A DNA stretch of 64,000 nt from Rathayibacter tritici (GCF_002932875.1 NZ_PSWS01000053.1:1-64000); one strand, 5' to 3'. Shown: positions 1 through 8,335, numbered from the stretch's first letter. Translations and numbers: made by a program. Notes: generated from the sequence alone by a model not told the origin.

Positions 1-96
1 TCCGCCCTCGGCTTCCGCAACCTCACCAACTACATCGCCCGCAGCCTGCTCGAAACTGGCGGCTTCAGACCCCGACTACACCCTCAATTACGATGA
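1..96 (+). pseudogene. C-terminal tail of an ISL3-type transposase (partial, cut by window edge)
   Basis: Frame 1 is open from the first base to a TGA at 94-96 and encodes 31 residues. They include FRNLTNYIARSLLETGGF, the characteristic end of ISL3-family (IS204/IS1001/IS1165) transposases from actinobacteria. Whether a full transposase lies to the left cannot be seen. No terminal inverted repeat is recognisable after the stop; instead a different open frame already runs through bases 62-96. The IS tail and the next gene remnant therefore appear fused by a deletion rather than separated by a clean IS end. Confidence 0.75.
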
Positions 97-639
97 GCCC
101 CATAAGCGTCTGATGCCTTTCTTGGTGACAGTGTTGCGAGCACTTGCGGACACACATCCTCGAGGCAGCTCCTACGGTTACGTTTCGCAGTATTCGAGTC
201 GTGAAGCACTGATGGAGCTCGTCACTGAGGATGGCCGCGACAGTATTCGATCACAGGTGCGTGGGCAGCGCGAGTTGCTCGCGACAGCTGCCTGGGATGA
301 AAAGTACCAAAGGCAGCTCATCCATTCCCGATTGGCCTTCATTTTAGGACAGATGCTTGGAGATCCTGGGGCATGGGACGTTCCGGATGGAATATTCATT
401 CCGGAAATGATCTCTCGCTTTCATGCATTCAAGGTCGTTCCTTCCTCAATATTGGCACGACGCCCTGGTTTCAGGCTTACAGAAAACTCAGTGATCTTGT
501 CTACAACTATGTGTTCTGGCTCTGTGGGGTAAGTCTTGTCGAGAGGATAGCCATACTCGAGACGACCCTGTTTGCAGCGCATGAAGACGGTTGGAGGCTG
601 GCTTCACTCATCGACGACAAGTCGGCGCCGCCTGCATGA
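62..639 (+). pseudogene. Frameshifted, 5'-truncated gene remnant, possibly the C-terminal part of a thiopeptide/LanB-type (SpaB_C-like) biosynthesis protein
   Basis: Frame 2 is open from base 62 with no start before an internal ATG at 113. It reads to about base 440 (HSRLAFILGQMLGDPGAW, then SRFHAFKVV). The protein-like signal then moves to frame 1 (TPWFQAYRKLSDLVYNYVFW, then GVSLVERIAILETTLFAAHE) and stops at 637-639. The two pieces look like one protein broken by a single-base indel near 420-470 and missing its beginning. The tail pattern YRKLxDLVYN...GVxxxER...AHE resembles the end of thiopeptide-type bacteriocin biosynthesis (lantibiotic dehydratase elimination or pyridine synthase) domains, and its position just before a LanB gene fits that. 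The family call is by eye only. Base composition is less GC-rich than in the chromosomal genes further right. Confidence 0.4.
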
Positions 640-672
640 TTCGTTGAGCTGTTCGCCCATCGTGGAGGGTCA

Positions 673-3099
673 ATGATAGAGGAATTCGAACGTATTGTGG
701 TGCTTCGATGGAACCCCGTCCCACAGCGCTCGCTCGCAAGCCCCGAATGGAAAGCCAAGCTGAGGCGACGTGAAGCGAGTTGGTCGAGATTCCGCCGCCT
801 GCGAGTCGACACCGCGTGTTTGCTAGAGGAAATGATCGGTGCGGACGCGGAGTCCACGAAGGGTGGGCGGTCGCGGGAGCTACTAAACATCGCACGGAAG
901 GTTCGACGATCCCGGATGGCGGCGTTGAACGCCTATCACCAGTATCGGACCACTGAGCGTGGGTCCGTTTTCGCGGCATGGGATGGGGTAGTCGAGGCGC
1001 TGCAGGATCTCGGGGACGATCTCGCGCGATCCGAGGCGGATGAGCTTCGTCGGGAGAGGAGTGCTCTGCGAGATGTCCTGCGGCTTGACTGCGTGCAGTT
1101 GCACGTGTCTTTGAGATCTCCCGACCTGTATGACGGCATTTCCCGTCTTCTCGAGGAGGACCCGAGAGCCGGTTGCGCCGTGATCCCCAAGGATGAACGG
1201 CATTTCCTTGATCTCGCGTATCGAGCCATGTACCGAACCAGCCCGCTGGGGCGACTGACGGCTGTCACCATCGGTCTGGCTTCTGAGCGCGGTCTGGCCG
1301 CTGAGGACGGCCCGGTCGGATCGCTTTGTAGTCCCTCGTCTTTGATCACGTCCACTCCGTTGGTGGTGAGCGCACGCGTCTATGCCGATCTGTCCGCTCG
1401 ATCCATCGACGCGTCATCGGGTGGTGACGTATCTAGCGCGCTGACTCTGAACCCGTCTCTGCGGCTGGCCGCGGAGAGAGTCGTCTTCGTGCGGAGCGTC
1501 GCCGGGGCGGCGGAGCGGGTGCCAGTCCGGGTCACACCCCTGCTGGACCACGTCGTCCAGCTCGTCCAGAATGTGAGCCTGACCCGCACCGAGCTGGCCG
1601 ACGAACTCGCTGCGAGGTTCTACGACGGAAATTCGGAGGCATCCACGGCCTTTGTCGAATCAATGATCCGAGAGCGTCTTCTGGTCACGTCGCTTCCCGG
1701 ACCGACGATCTTCGGAGAGAACCGTCTCGACACCTTTCCGGTGTCGGCGCTCGACACGTCTATCGAGGACCTCGCGACATCGGAGCCTCACAGACGACGT
1801 GTGCGCGTCGAGGGCATCAAGTCCGACCTGCGTCGTCGGCTCGCTCGCGAGGGGGTGGTCACCGAGCCGGTGCTCTACGAGGACCTCGGCGGCGTCGCTG
1901 CATTCGGGTCGGTAGAGCCTCTTCGGCGGGCGATCGCGCCGGGTCTCCGGCTGCTTGCTGCATTCGACACCAACCTCGACCTCGCGCTCATCTCGACGGA
2001 CGTGTTCCACCGGCGCTTCGGGAACTCGACGCAGAATCTCATCGATTGCGGGGTGGCGCTCAACAGGGAGACGCGCGCCTCGTATGAGCATTTCCTCCAG
2101 CGACCGTCGCTCGATGTCGCGGAGCAGTTGGGCCTGCGTCGATTCGCACAGCTCGTTCGGGCGCGAGCTGAGGTGACGGACGCAGTCGACGCCATGTGGG
2201 AGAACAAGACGCTGGACTTCGACATCCGTTCGGATCAGCTGGCAGCGTTGAACGACTCTCTGATCGAGAGCGGCACGTCGAGATCGCCTCGTGCCTACTC
2301 CGTCTTCGCGCAGGGCCAAGGCGGTGACTGGGTCGTCAATGACGCGCTCGGGGGAGGGGGTGCCCTTTGGGCCCGGTACCTGCCGAGCCCGGACGCCGGT
2401 CGCTCGGGGTCGGACCTCTGGGACTATCTCCGCAAAGAAGCCGCGTCGCGTAAGATGGAATCGGTGCAGGATACCTCGTTGCACGGGGTCTCGATCTCGA
2501 ATTCCCCGCTGATCTCTCCCCGATCGGCGCGATGGGAGGACTGGCGGGGCATCAGCGTGCACTTGGATCCCGCGTCGGGGGGGCTCCTGCGATTCAACAG
2601 CGCCTTCTCGGACAGGGATGTTCCCGACTACCTCGGCGCTGGGGCGCCATGGCTCTTGGGGCCCTTCACGGGCCTCCTTCACTGGCACCGTGCTGGTGGC
2701 CGGCTGGGCGCTTCGCGGTTGCTGCTGGATGCTTATGGGGAAAGCGCACCAGGATGCGGCAGGTTGCGGATGAACGGCATCATCTTCCACCGTCGAAGCT
2801 GGAGCGTCCCCGAACTGAGCGTCAAACTCGGCAACGCGATGACCCGCTCTTTTGTGGAGATGTTCGATTTCTGGGTCGATGAAGGGCTCCCCTTTCAGGG
2901 GTTCTTCAAGCATCGGGACGGCGGCCGGGGAGCGAAGCGCGCCAAGCCGGTGTACTTCGACGCGAGCAGTGTCGCCTCGATGGTGACGCTCGGGCGTCGC
3001 CTGGGTGAACTCGAACGATACGGACTCCTTCAGGAGGCGTTTCCGGTTCCGGTCGACGGCGAGCGCGCGATGGAAATCATGTTGAATGCGAAGGTGTAG
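673..3099 (+). CDS. Lantibiotic dehydratase, N-terminal (glutamylation) type
   Basis: An 808-residue protein with the layout of the LanB N-terminal domain (Lant_dehydr_N). The recognisable block YRTSPLGRLTAVTIGL (about residues 188-203) corresponds to the RTTPFGLFAGV-type motif of the family. LQLH/LRSPDLYDG-like segments precede it and long conserved tracts follow. The family uses glutamyl-tRNA to glutamylate Ser/Thr of a precursor peptide before elimination to dehydroalanine/dehydrobutyrine. In split systems (thiopeptides, goadsporin) the N-terminal protein is about this size and elimination is done by a separate small protein. No C-terminal elimination domain is visible here, and the only candidate partner is the broken remnant just upstream. 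ATG start with a GGAGGG ribosome site 5 bases before it. First intact gene of a four-gene plus-strand operon. Confidence 0.8.
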   Translation: MIEEFERIVVLRWNPVPQRSLASPEWKAKLRRREASWSRFRRLRVDTACLLEEMIGADAESTKGGRSRELLNIARKVRRSRMAALNAYHQYRTTERGSVFAAWDGVVEALQDLGDDLARSEADELRRERSALRDVLRLDCVQLHVSLRSPDLYDGISRLLEEDPRAGCAVIPKDERHFLDLAYRAMYRTSPLGRLTAVTIGLASERGLAAEDGPVGSLCSPSSLITSTPLVVSARVYADLSARSIDASSGGDVSSALTLNPSLRLAAERVVFVRSVAGAAERVPVRVTPLLDHVVQLVQNVSLTRTELADELAARFYDGNSEASTAFVESMIRERLLVTSLPGPTIFGENRLDTFPVSALDTSIEDLATSEPHRRRVRVEGIKSDLRRRLAREGVVTEPVLYEDLGGVAAFGSVEPLRRAIAPGLRLLAAFDTNLDLALISTDVFHRRFGNSTQNLIDCGVALNRETRASYEHFLQRPSLDVAEQLGLRRFAQLVRARAEVTDAVDAMWENKTLDFDIRSDQLAALNDSLIESGTSRSPRAYSVFAQGQGGDWVVNDALGGGGALWARYLPSPDAGRSGSDLWDYLRKEAASRKMESVQDTSLHGVSISNSPLISPRSARWEDWRGISVHLDPASGGLLRFNSAFSDRDVPDYLGAGAPWLLGPFTGLLHWHRAGGRLGASRLLLDAYGESAPGCGRLRMNGIIFHRRSWSVPELSVKLGNAMTRSFVEMFDFWVDEGLPFQGFFKHRDGGRGAKRAKPVYFDASSVASMVTLGRRLGELERYGLLQEAFPVPVDGERAMEIMLNAKV

Positions 3100-3107
3100 G
3101 AGCAATC

Positions 3108-4730
3108 GTGGAGTATGTGATGCGGCCGGGTGCGACGATGGCTTTTCTACCGGAGAAGGGGGTCTATTTCGGTTCCTCTGAGAAGGCGGTGGTCATTCCG
3201 GGTGGAAGGCCGCTCTTCGAGTACTTATCTGATCGTGAGGAGGAGCTGCGCGAGGGCCTTCCCGTCAGCGAGCTGGCCAGTCGTTTTCCCCAGATATCCG
3301 CAGGGGCCTTATCTGGTCTGATGGACCGGCTCCTCGCTGCAGGTCTCGTCCGTCAGCGAACCTTCCCGGACCGTGACCTTCGAGAAGGGCTCTCCGAGCT
3401 CATCCGCTCTGTGCCCGGGCTGATGGCTGAAATCGAAGATCTCGTCGACCGTCCTGAGTACCTGTTGTCCCGATTCGTGTCCGATGAGAGACCAGTGATC
3501 TCGGGTTCCAGGGACCTGGTTGAGGCGGTCGAGAGCGAATTCGTGCGCATGCGAGTCCGTGCCTCGCGTGACGATCATGTCACCCGGATTCGCGAGGCAG
3601 TCGATTCGTCGGGCGGACTGGGGCACGCGCTCTGCCTCGTCCTTCGTTCCACGCGCATCGTCTCGTACGTCGTGTCCGGTGCGACCGGCGCGTTCTTGTT
3701 CAGTACGGATCGAAGCTCATCGGCTGTCGGCGAGTTGGCGGTACTCAGTCGATGTGTGGGTGAACCTGTGGAGGGTGGGCCGGAGGCGCATCTTTATGAA
3801 CTACCGCTACGCAGAAGCTTACCGGGCATGACCGTGTCGAGTCACGTTCGTCAGTCGGTGCTCGACGCGGGTTTCGAGATATTCGAGTTGCGGTTCGAAC
3901 CTCCTTTTCTTCGGCGTCGTGATGGGCGTCAAGAGTTCGCCCGCACGGGCAAGCCGAAGGGCACGTCCTCGGAATCCGAGGAGTCTCGCCTTTCGCGGGA
4001 ATGGCTGAAGCCGTTCACCAGCGTCGGAATGACGATCATGCTGGTCGACCTCGACGAGGTTGACCAGCTGCCCACGTACTTCCAGGCCGCAGAGACCCGG
4101 TCGACCGCGCGGAGTCGTATTCTCGCCTGGAGCCCCAAGAGCCTAACGGATGCCTCCAAGTGCGCAGTTCTTGCCGCGTGCCGCGACTACGCGAGTTCTG
4201 TGGGCTCTCGTGGCTCGGGTCGGGGCGTCGGCGTGGCAGGAACGTCGGTCGACAGACGTTTCGTCGATGCCGCTCTGCGGCTGTCCGCGGTGGAGGAGCA
4301 TTCCCTTGTGGCGTTGAGCGAGAGCGAATTGGACTTCTCTCCCGTGTCCGCCACGCTGGTCCGTGAGTTGGAGCAGTTTCTCGAGTTCTCCGTGCATCTC
4401 GGGAAGGTGTCGGGTACAGCTGTACACGTTGCCTGTGTTCTGACGGGTGGACGTACTTTCACCACGTACGAGGCGGATCCACAACTGGCCATCGTCCACT
4501 CCCTGGTGCGGCTCAAGGCGGTGACTCAGCTGAACAGAGGTGGCGACGTCTACCGGGTCGAGGAGATCGATACGTCCTTCCTCGAGCGTCTGGATAATCG
4601 CGCCCTCGGCGAACTCGTCGCGGGTCTCAGCCGGAAACCTCTTGTCGGTGATGTGGTGGAGGTGTCGAATCGGTTCGTCGATGCGGGGCAGTGCGTCATG
4701 GGGGTCTCGTACAGGGTCGGTGCGCGTTGA
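3108..4730 (+). CDS. TOMM leader-peptide-binding/ocin-ThiF-like component (divergent)
   Basis: 540 residues, GTG start 8 bases after the LanB stop, with a GGAG site overlapping that stop. Residues ~30-85 (RPLFEYLSD, then LPVSELASRFP, then LSGLMDRLLAAGLVRQ) form a winged-helix pattern like the RiPP recognition element at the N-terminus of TOMM leader-binding (E1/ocin-ThiF-like) proteins. The remainder is poorly recognisable. I see no CxxC zinc pairs and no clear E1 nucleotide-binding loop. Position directly before a YcaO gene that begins with the typical ThiF-like 'GP...PCxxCL' piece suggests the usual C protein is divided between these two genes. Expected role: bind the precursor leader and present the core to YcaO. 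Function is inferred from context and the N-terminal fold. Confidence 0.55.
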   Translation: MEYVMRPGATMAFLPEKGVYFGSSEKAVVIPGGRPLFEYLSDREEELREGLPVSELASRFPQISAGALSGLMDRLLAAGLVRQRTFPDRDLREGLSELIRSVPGLMAEIEDLVDRPEYLLSRFVSDERPVISGSRDLVEAVESEFVRMRVRASRDDHVTRIREAVDSSGGLGHALCLVLRSTRIVSYVVSGATGAFLFSTDRSSSAVGELAVLSRCVGEPVEGGPEAHLYELPLRRSLPGMTVSSHVRQSVLDAGFEIFELRFEPPFLRRRDGRQEFARTGKPKGTSSESEESRLSREWLKPFTSVGMTIMLVDLDEVDQLPTYFQAAETRSTARSRILAWSPKSLTDASKCAVLAACRDYASSVGSRGSGRGVGVAGTSVDRRFVDAALRLSAVEEHSLVALSESELDFSPVSATLVRELEQFLEFSVHLGKVSGTAVHVACVLTGGRTFTTYEADPQLAIVHSLVRLKAVTQLNRGGDVYRVEEIDTSFLERLDNRALGELVAGLSRKPLVGDVVEVSNRFVDAGQCVMGVSYRVGAR

Positions 4731-4744
4731 GCGCGGAGACGGCA

Positions 4745-6544
4745 GTGGCGATCGTCGAGGGGGTGTCTTACCGCGATCTGCATCAGAGGGCATCACTCGC
4801 TGCTCTCCGAGCGCCAGCCGTGGTTCCCATCTACACGCGCGGTGGCGATGTCCTCGTCGGACCGGTTTACGTAGCGGGGGCGTCCGACATGCCCTGTCTG
4901 GGCTGCCTCGAGTACCAGCTCACGAACTTCGACTCGCATGCGGGCCTTGCCGTCTCTCGCGCCGCTGCGGGCGCTCGCATCGGAGCATCGCACGGTCTCG
5001 ACATCCGTGAGGCGCGCGACCTTCTCGTCGACGTCGTCTTCCGGTCTGGCGGGGACCGATCCGGTGGTCGGGCTGTCGTCGGGACACTGTCGGGCGAGTG
5101 CGTGGGCGTGGGGAATCTGACGATCTCTCCGCTCTGTCGCCTGGGCGGCCACGTCGCTACTTGTGTGGGCGTCGAAGGGCCACGAGCGGCCGGAGGCGAT
5201 GCGGATCTGCTGGTGCCCGGATTGCGCGGAGGGCGCTTCGCGTCGGCGCAGAGCAGACGAGACATGATCGCCATGTCCTGCGATTCTCTTTTCGGGCCGG
5301 TCGTCGGACCACGGAGATTTGAATCGATCTCGCCAGGAGTGTTGTCGGGTTCCGTTGTTCCTCCGGTGAAGAACGCAGGCTGGGGCCGCAAGAGGACGTC
5401 GCTGGATGCGGATTTCGTGGGGGTCCTGGAGGCTCTGGAGAGAATGTCGAGCCTCCCGTACCATGACAACGCGGTGGTGCGTCAGATCGACGGTGACGAG
5501 CGGTGCCTCGGTCCTGCTGATCTCGGGGGCTATCACGAGGACCAGTACACGCATTCGTCGAGTCGGATCAGTGCGGATGCTCCCGAGGAGTGGGTAGCGG
5601 GATGGGGGATGGACGGCGCTCGTGTCTGGGTCCCGGCGGAAGTAGGCTTCTACAGCTACTTCCCTGAGTACGGTATCGCCGACATGGCTTCTGTGTTCGA
5701 TGCGGAGCGCACTCCTCTTCGACGTTACGAGGAGTCGTCGAGTGGGAGTGCGACGGGTGCGACATACGGCGAGGCCTGTACGCACGCATTGCTGGAGGTG
5801 GTGGAACGGCATGCGTTCATGAGCTTCTGGTACTCCAGCGTCCTGTTGCCCCGTATTCCGAGTGAGGTCCTGTCGGGGTTCGCTCGCGAGGTGGAGCAGT
5901 GGATCTCGAACCGCGGGCACGAGGTGTCTCTCCTCTTGTTGTCGAGCCCGTATCCGATCATCTCGGTGGCCTGCGTTTCGTTCAACGCTCGTGGTGAGTA
6001 TCCTGCGGTGATTCTGAGCGCAGCGAGCGGTCTGGACTTCGACGCGGTGTGCGAGACAGCCCTCTGGGAAATGACGAACATGGTCGGCGGAGAACGCACT
6101 CTCTCGGAGAGCGAGGCGCGCGCCAGATTGATCTCCAAGTGGGATGTTATGGAGGCGGAGGACCACATCGCTTTCTGGGCTCTGCCGGAGCGAGCTCCCT
6201 TCATCCGCGCGAAGTGCCGTGGCAGTCTTCTGTCCGAGGGCGAGGTCGAGAAGCTTCGTGGTCGTCGTGGGGCGGGGAGCCGTCTGGATGCGTTGTCGGC
6301 GCTCAGCTACTTAATATCGGAGTTCCCCTCCCATGATCTGGGCGCGCCGGTCTTCGTCGATCAGACCAACGTGACGATCGGCGCCCTGGGAGTCAGCTGC
6401 GTGAAGTGCATCGTCCCGGGCGCGCTCGGCGTGTCCTTCGGCTTCGCTCACCAGCGCGTGGCGGAACTGCGTGTCCTCGAACGGTTGGGTAGAAGCGACC
6501 TGTTGGCTTCCACAGACGACCTCCTGCCCCATCCTTTTCCGTAA
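4745..6544 (+). CDS. YcaO-domain azoline cyclodehydratase with N-terminal ThiF-like segment
   Basis: 599 residues from GTG 4745, chosen because a GGAG lies 6 bases upstream. A TTG at 4727 overlapping the previous stop is the alternative. Residues ~15-45 contain VVPIYTRGGDVLVGPVYV and PCLGCLEYQ, the segment that ends ocin-ThiF-like proteins. The YcaO domain follows, with SSSGSATGATYGEA and ALLEVVERHAFM matching the ATP/Mg-binding S-G-x-A-x-G and E-x-x-ER motifs. The protein ends LLPHPFP, a PxPxP C-terminus; in azoline-forming YcaO proteins this tail is needed for cyclodehydration. Expected reaction: ATP-dependent cyclisation of Cys/Ser/Thr in a precursor to azolines. It forms an operon with the LanB-like and SagB-like genes. 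Confidence 0.82.
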   Translation: MAIVEGVSYRDLHQRASLAALRAPAVVPIYTRGGDVLVGPVYVAGASDMPCLGCLEYQLTNFDSHAGLAVSRAAAGARIGASHGLDIREARDLLVDVVFRSGGDRSGGRAVVGTLSGECVGVGNLTISPLCRLGGHVATCVGVEGPRAAGGDADLLVPGLRGGRFASAQSRRDMIAMSCDSLFGPVVGPRRFESISPGVLSGSVVPPVKNAGWGRKRTSLDADFVGVLEALERMSSLPYHDNAVVRQIDGDERCLGPADLGGYHEDQYTHSSSRISADAPEEWVAGWGMDGARVWVPAEVGFYSYFPEYGIADMASVFDAERTPLRRYEESSSGSATGATYGEACTHALLEVVERHAFMSFWYSSVLLPRIPSEVLSGFAREVEQWISNRGHEVSLLLLSSPYPIISVACVSFNARGEYPAVILSAASGLDFDAVCETALWEMTNMVGGERTLSESEARARLISKWDVMEAEDHIAFWALPERAPFIRAKCRGSLLSEGEVEKLRGRRGAGSRLDALSALSYLISEFPSHDLGAPVFVDQTNVTIGALGVSCVKCIVPGALGVSFGFAHQRVAELRVLERLGRSDLLASTDDLLPHPFP

Positions 6545-6572
6545 AACCCGACTTCGAAGTGGATTCGCAGTG

Positions 6573-7781
6573 ATGACTGAGGCATTCGACTATTTTACGT
6601 TATGGCAAGTCGGTCCGGGCAAGCGGCTGAGGGCGGACTACCGCGGGAACGATCTCGATGACGAGTCGGGTCGCGCGAGCGGGGCGATCGTTCGTCGTGC
6701 TGACGTCGCTTCCGCGTACGTGTTGTTCGATCAAGTATCGGTGCAGACGGATTCAGTGACGGAGGGGCCTCCGAATGTGGGGATTGCCGATCTGCTGGCG
6801 TGCGCCCTCGCCGTCATCAGAATCGAGCCGTCCAGCACCTACGCACTGCATCCGCCTTATCCCTCGGTTCGGGCGAAGATCCCGGTACGTCTGGTCGACG
6901 TGCAAGAGCGCACGTCCTTCGATCCATGGCGTTGGGTCTGGCGCAGTTGGACCGAGGCTCCGGCGGAGATCGGGCCGGTAGACCGGTCGATGTTCCGGCT
7001 CGAGATCATCCCCGAGTATCTGCCCACGTTCTACGGCGAGCTGCGCCCGATCATCTGCTGGACCGAAATCGGGCTCGTCCTGCGGGTGATGACCATCATT
7101 GCGAACAGCCTGGGATACCGCCTCACCGTGGAGTATGTGGCGTCAGAGGGAGTGCATTTTTCGGTGATGCGCGAGCATTCGGCGTATGAGAGTCCGCGAG
7201 GATCCAGCAGCGCAGACACCTCCCTCGGCATGCTCTTCCGCGAACGGCAGTCCGGGCGTTTGGGCGGGGGGCTGTTCGGCACATATCTGCGCGACCCTGT
7301 GGGTTTCGACGCGGACCCGTTCCTGTCGTGCTTCGACGCGAAGCAGGGTCTTCCGTTCGACGGCAAAGCTCATCTTGACGTGCGCACTCTGTATCTGACG
7401 CGAAGCGGGCGCTGGAAGTCGGGTGATGTTGAGATCGCTGGCGTCGACAAGGTGCTGAAGCCGCTGTCGGGTACGACGAGCCTACGCGGAGGAAATCGAC
7501 GCGCACGCGCCGAGATGCTGTTCTTCGTTACTGCCGACCTCTCGGCGGTGGTCAGCGAGGAGGGCGAGGTCGGGGTCATCAAGAGTTTCATCGGCGCCGG
7601 CTGGCACGGCTACGAGCAGTGCGCGAGCGCCACGTTGGCAGGTCGTGTCCTGCGGCCCGTCCGGGAGTTCGATGACTTCGAGGTGGCCGAGCTGCTGGAT
7701 CTGCCGCGCGCGACGCATGTCCTGCTCGCGGGATTCGGCGGCCTCGCTCGTGAGTTCGGAGCGGTTCACAACCTTGTCTGA
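6573..7781 (+). CDS. SagB-type (nitroreductase-like) azoline dehydrogenase, divergent
   Basis: 402 residues from ATG 6573; a GTG directly in front could also serve. Frames further upstream overlap the YcaO gene and are not needed. The C-terminal third (AEMLFFVTADLSAVVSEEG, then GWHGYEQCASATLAGRVLRP, then ELLDLPRATHVLLAGFGG) follows the pattern of SagB/nitroreductase-fold FMN enzymes: a strand, a helix at the dimer/FMN site, then the glycine-rich end. SagB proteins oxidise azolines to azoles. The N-terminal half is weakly conserved, as is usual for two-domain SagB proteins of actinobacteria. Last gene of the RiPP operon, 28 bases after the YcaO stop. Function rests on context plus the C-terminal pattern. 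Confidence 0.6.
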   Translation: MTEAFDYFTLWQVGPGKRLRADYRGNDLDDESGRASGAIVRRADVASAYVLFDQVSVQTDSVTEGPPNVGIADLLACALAVIRIEPSSTYALHPPYPSVRAKIPVRLVDVQERTSFDPWRWVWRSWTEAPAEIGPVDRSMFRLEIIPEYLPTFYGELRPIICWTEIGLVLRVMTIIANSLGYRLTVEYVASEGVHFSVMREHSAYESPRGSSSADTSLGMLFRERQSGRLGGGLFGTYLRDPVGFDADPFLSCFDAKQGLPFDGKAHLDVRTLYLTRSGRWKSGDVEIAGVDKVLKPLSGTTSLRGGNRRARAEMLFFVTADLSAVVSEEGEVGVIKSFIGAGWHGYEQCASATLAGRVLRPVREFDDFEVAELLDLPRATHVLLAGFGGLAREFGAVHNLV

Positions 7782-7801
7782 CGGGATCACCCGGGCGGTG
7801 A

Positions 7802-7951
7802 TTAGATGCGGATGCGATTGCAGCCCTCGTCATCCGGCAGCCGGAGGTTCGCCCGCGAGAAATCCGCCTCTCGCAGGATCCGGAAATCATGCTTCAGTGT
7901 GCTCGACGTCGCCTCGTAGCCGGTCATCGAGCCTGTCATCGAGCCTGTCAT
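7802..7951 (-). pseudogene. Small minus-strand reading frame, probable gene tail next to IS remnant
   Basis: 49 codons end at TAA (complement of 7802-7804). The frame reads TLKHDFRILREADFSRANL and ends CNRIRI, with G/C at most third positions. It therefore looks like a genuine coding tail rather than noise, in contrast to the opposite strand. The first 12 residues come from the tandem repeat described below (MTGSMTGSMTG), which supplies three successive ATG codons. I do not recognise a family. It may be the 3' end of a gene cut by the IS256-type element immediately upstream of it. Convergent with the SagB-like gene. Confidence 0.25.
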
Positions 7952-7962
7952 CGAGCCTGTCA
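7923..7962. repeat. 12-bp direct repeat, three tandem copies plus partial fourth
   Basis: The unit GTCATCGAGCCT occurs at 7923-7934, 7935-7946 and 7947-7958, followed by GTCA. It abuts AAGTTGTGTGTAAG, which on the minus strand reads CTTACACACAACTTGACA and resembles a terminal repeat of IS256-type elements. The repeats therefore sit exactly at the outer edge of the IS remnant. Confidence 0.85.
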
Positions 7963-7993
7963 AGTTGTGTGTAAGCGCGTGGTCGTCGGGGGT

Positions 7994-8335
7994 TCAGAGG
8001 CAGTGGTGGACTCGTTCGGGGAATGCGATGGAGAGTTGCTCTACGGCCTTTCTCTAGTTCGTGAAAACTTGTCCTTCGACGAGGCGTCCCTCGGCTCCAT
8101 GTTCCGCGGCGGGGCGTCCTCGGTCGCGGGTTCGTTTGTCTTCGATGTCGCGGATCGCGAGCCAGAGGAGCTTGATCACGGCGTCGTCGTTGGGGAAGTT
8201 TCCGCGGTTATTCGTGACTTCGCGGAGCTGAAGGTTCAGCGACTCGATCGCGTTGGTCGTGCAGATCACTCGGTGGGCGTCGGGCAGCAACGCGAGGAAA
8301 TGGTGTGGGCCGCTCCCAGGCGCTCTCGGACGCCG
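7994..8335 (-). pseudogene. Degenerate IS256-family transposase, C-terminal remnant
   Basis: The minus strand encodes LPDAHRVICTTNAIESLNLQ, then NNRGNFPNDDAVIKLLWLAI and EGRLVEGQV, the signature end of IS256-family transposases. The frame meets TAG at 8054-8056 exactly where the family has Trp (TGG to TAG), and then continues RKAVEQLSIAFPERVHHC to TGA at 7994-7996, so this is a nonsense mutation. Upstream, SAWERPTPF (about 8303-8328) lies in another frame, indicating a frameshift near 8300. The 5' two thirds, including the catalytic DDE residues, are absent. The element is inactive. It marks the right boundary of the RiPP operon. Confidence 0.85.

Noticed and set aside
7923-7962. CRISPR-like repeats
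   Set aside because: The 12-bp units are directly adjacent with no spacers and only three copies; no CRISPR array or cas gene was found anywhere in the window.
7798-7974. Plus-strand Cys/Ser-rich frame right after the SagB-like gene (starting VIRCGCDCSPR, ending SSSLSSSLSSSLSSCV), considered as the missing RiPP precursor
   Set aside because: Its Ser repeats come from the 12-bp tandem repeat and the IS end, it has no ribosome site or acidic leader, and GC3 bias favours the opposite strand. It cannot be excluded by eye but is not supported as a gene.
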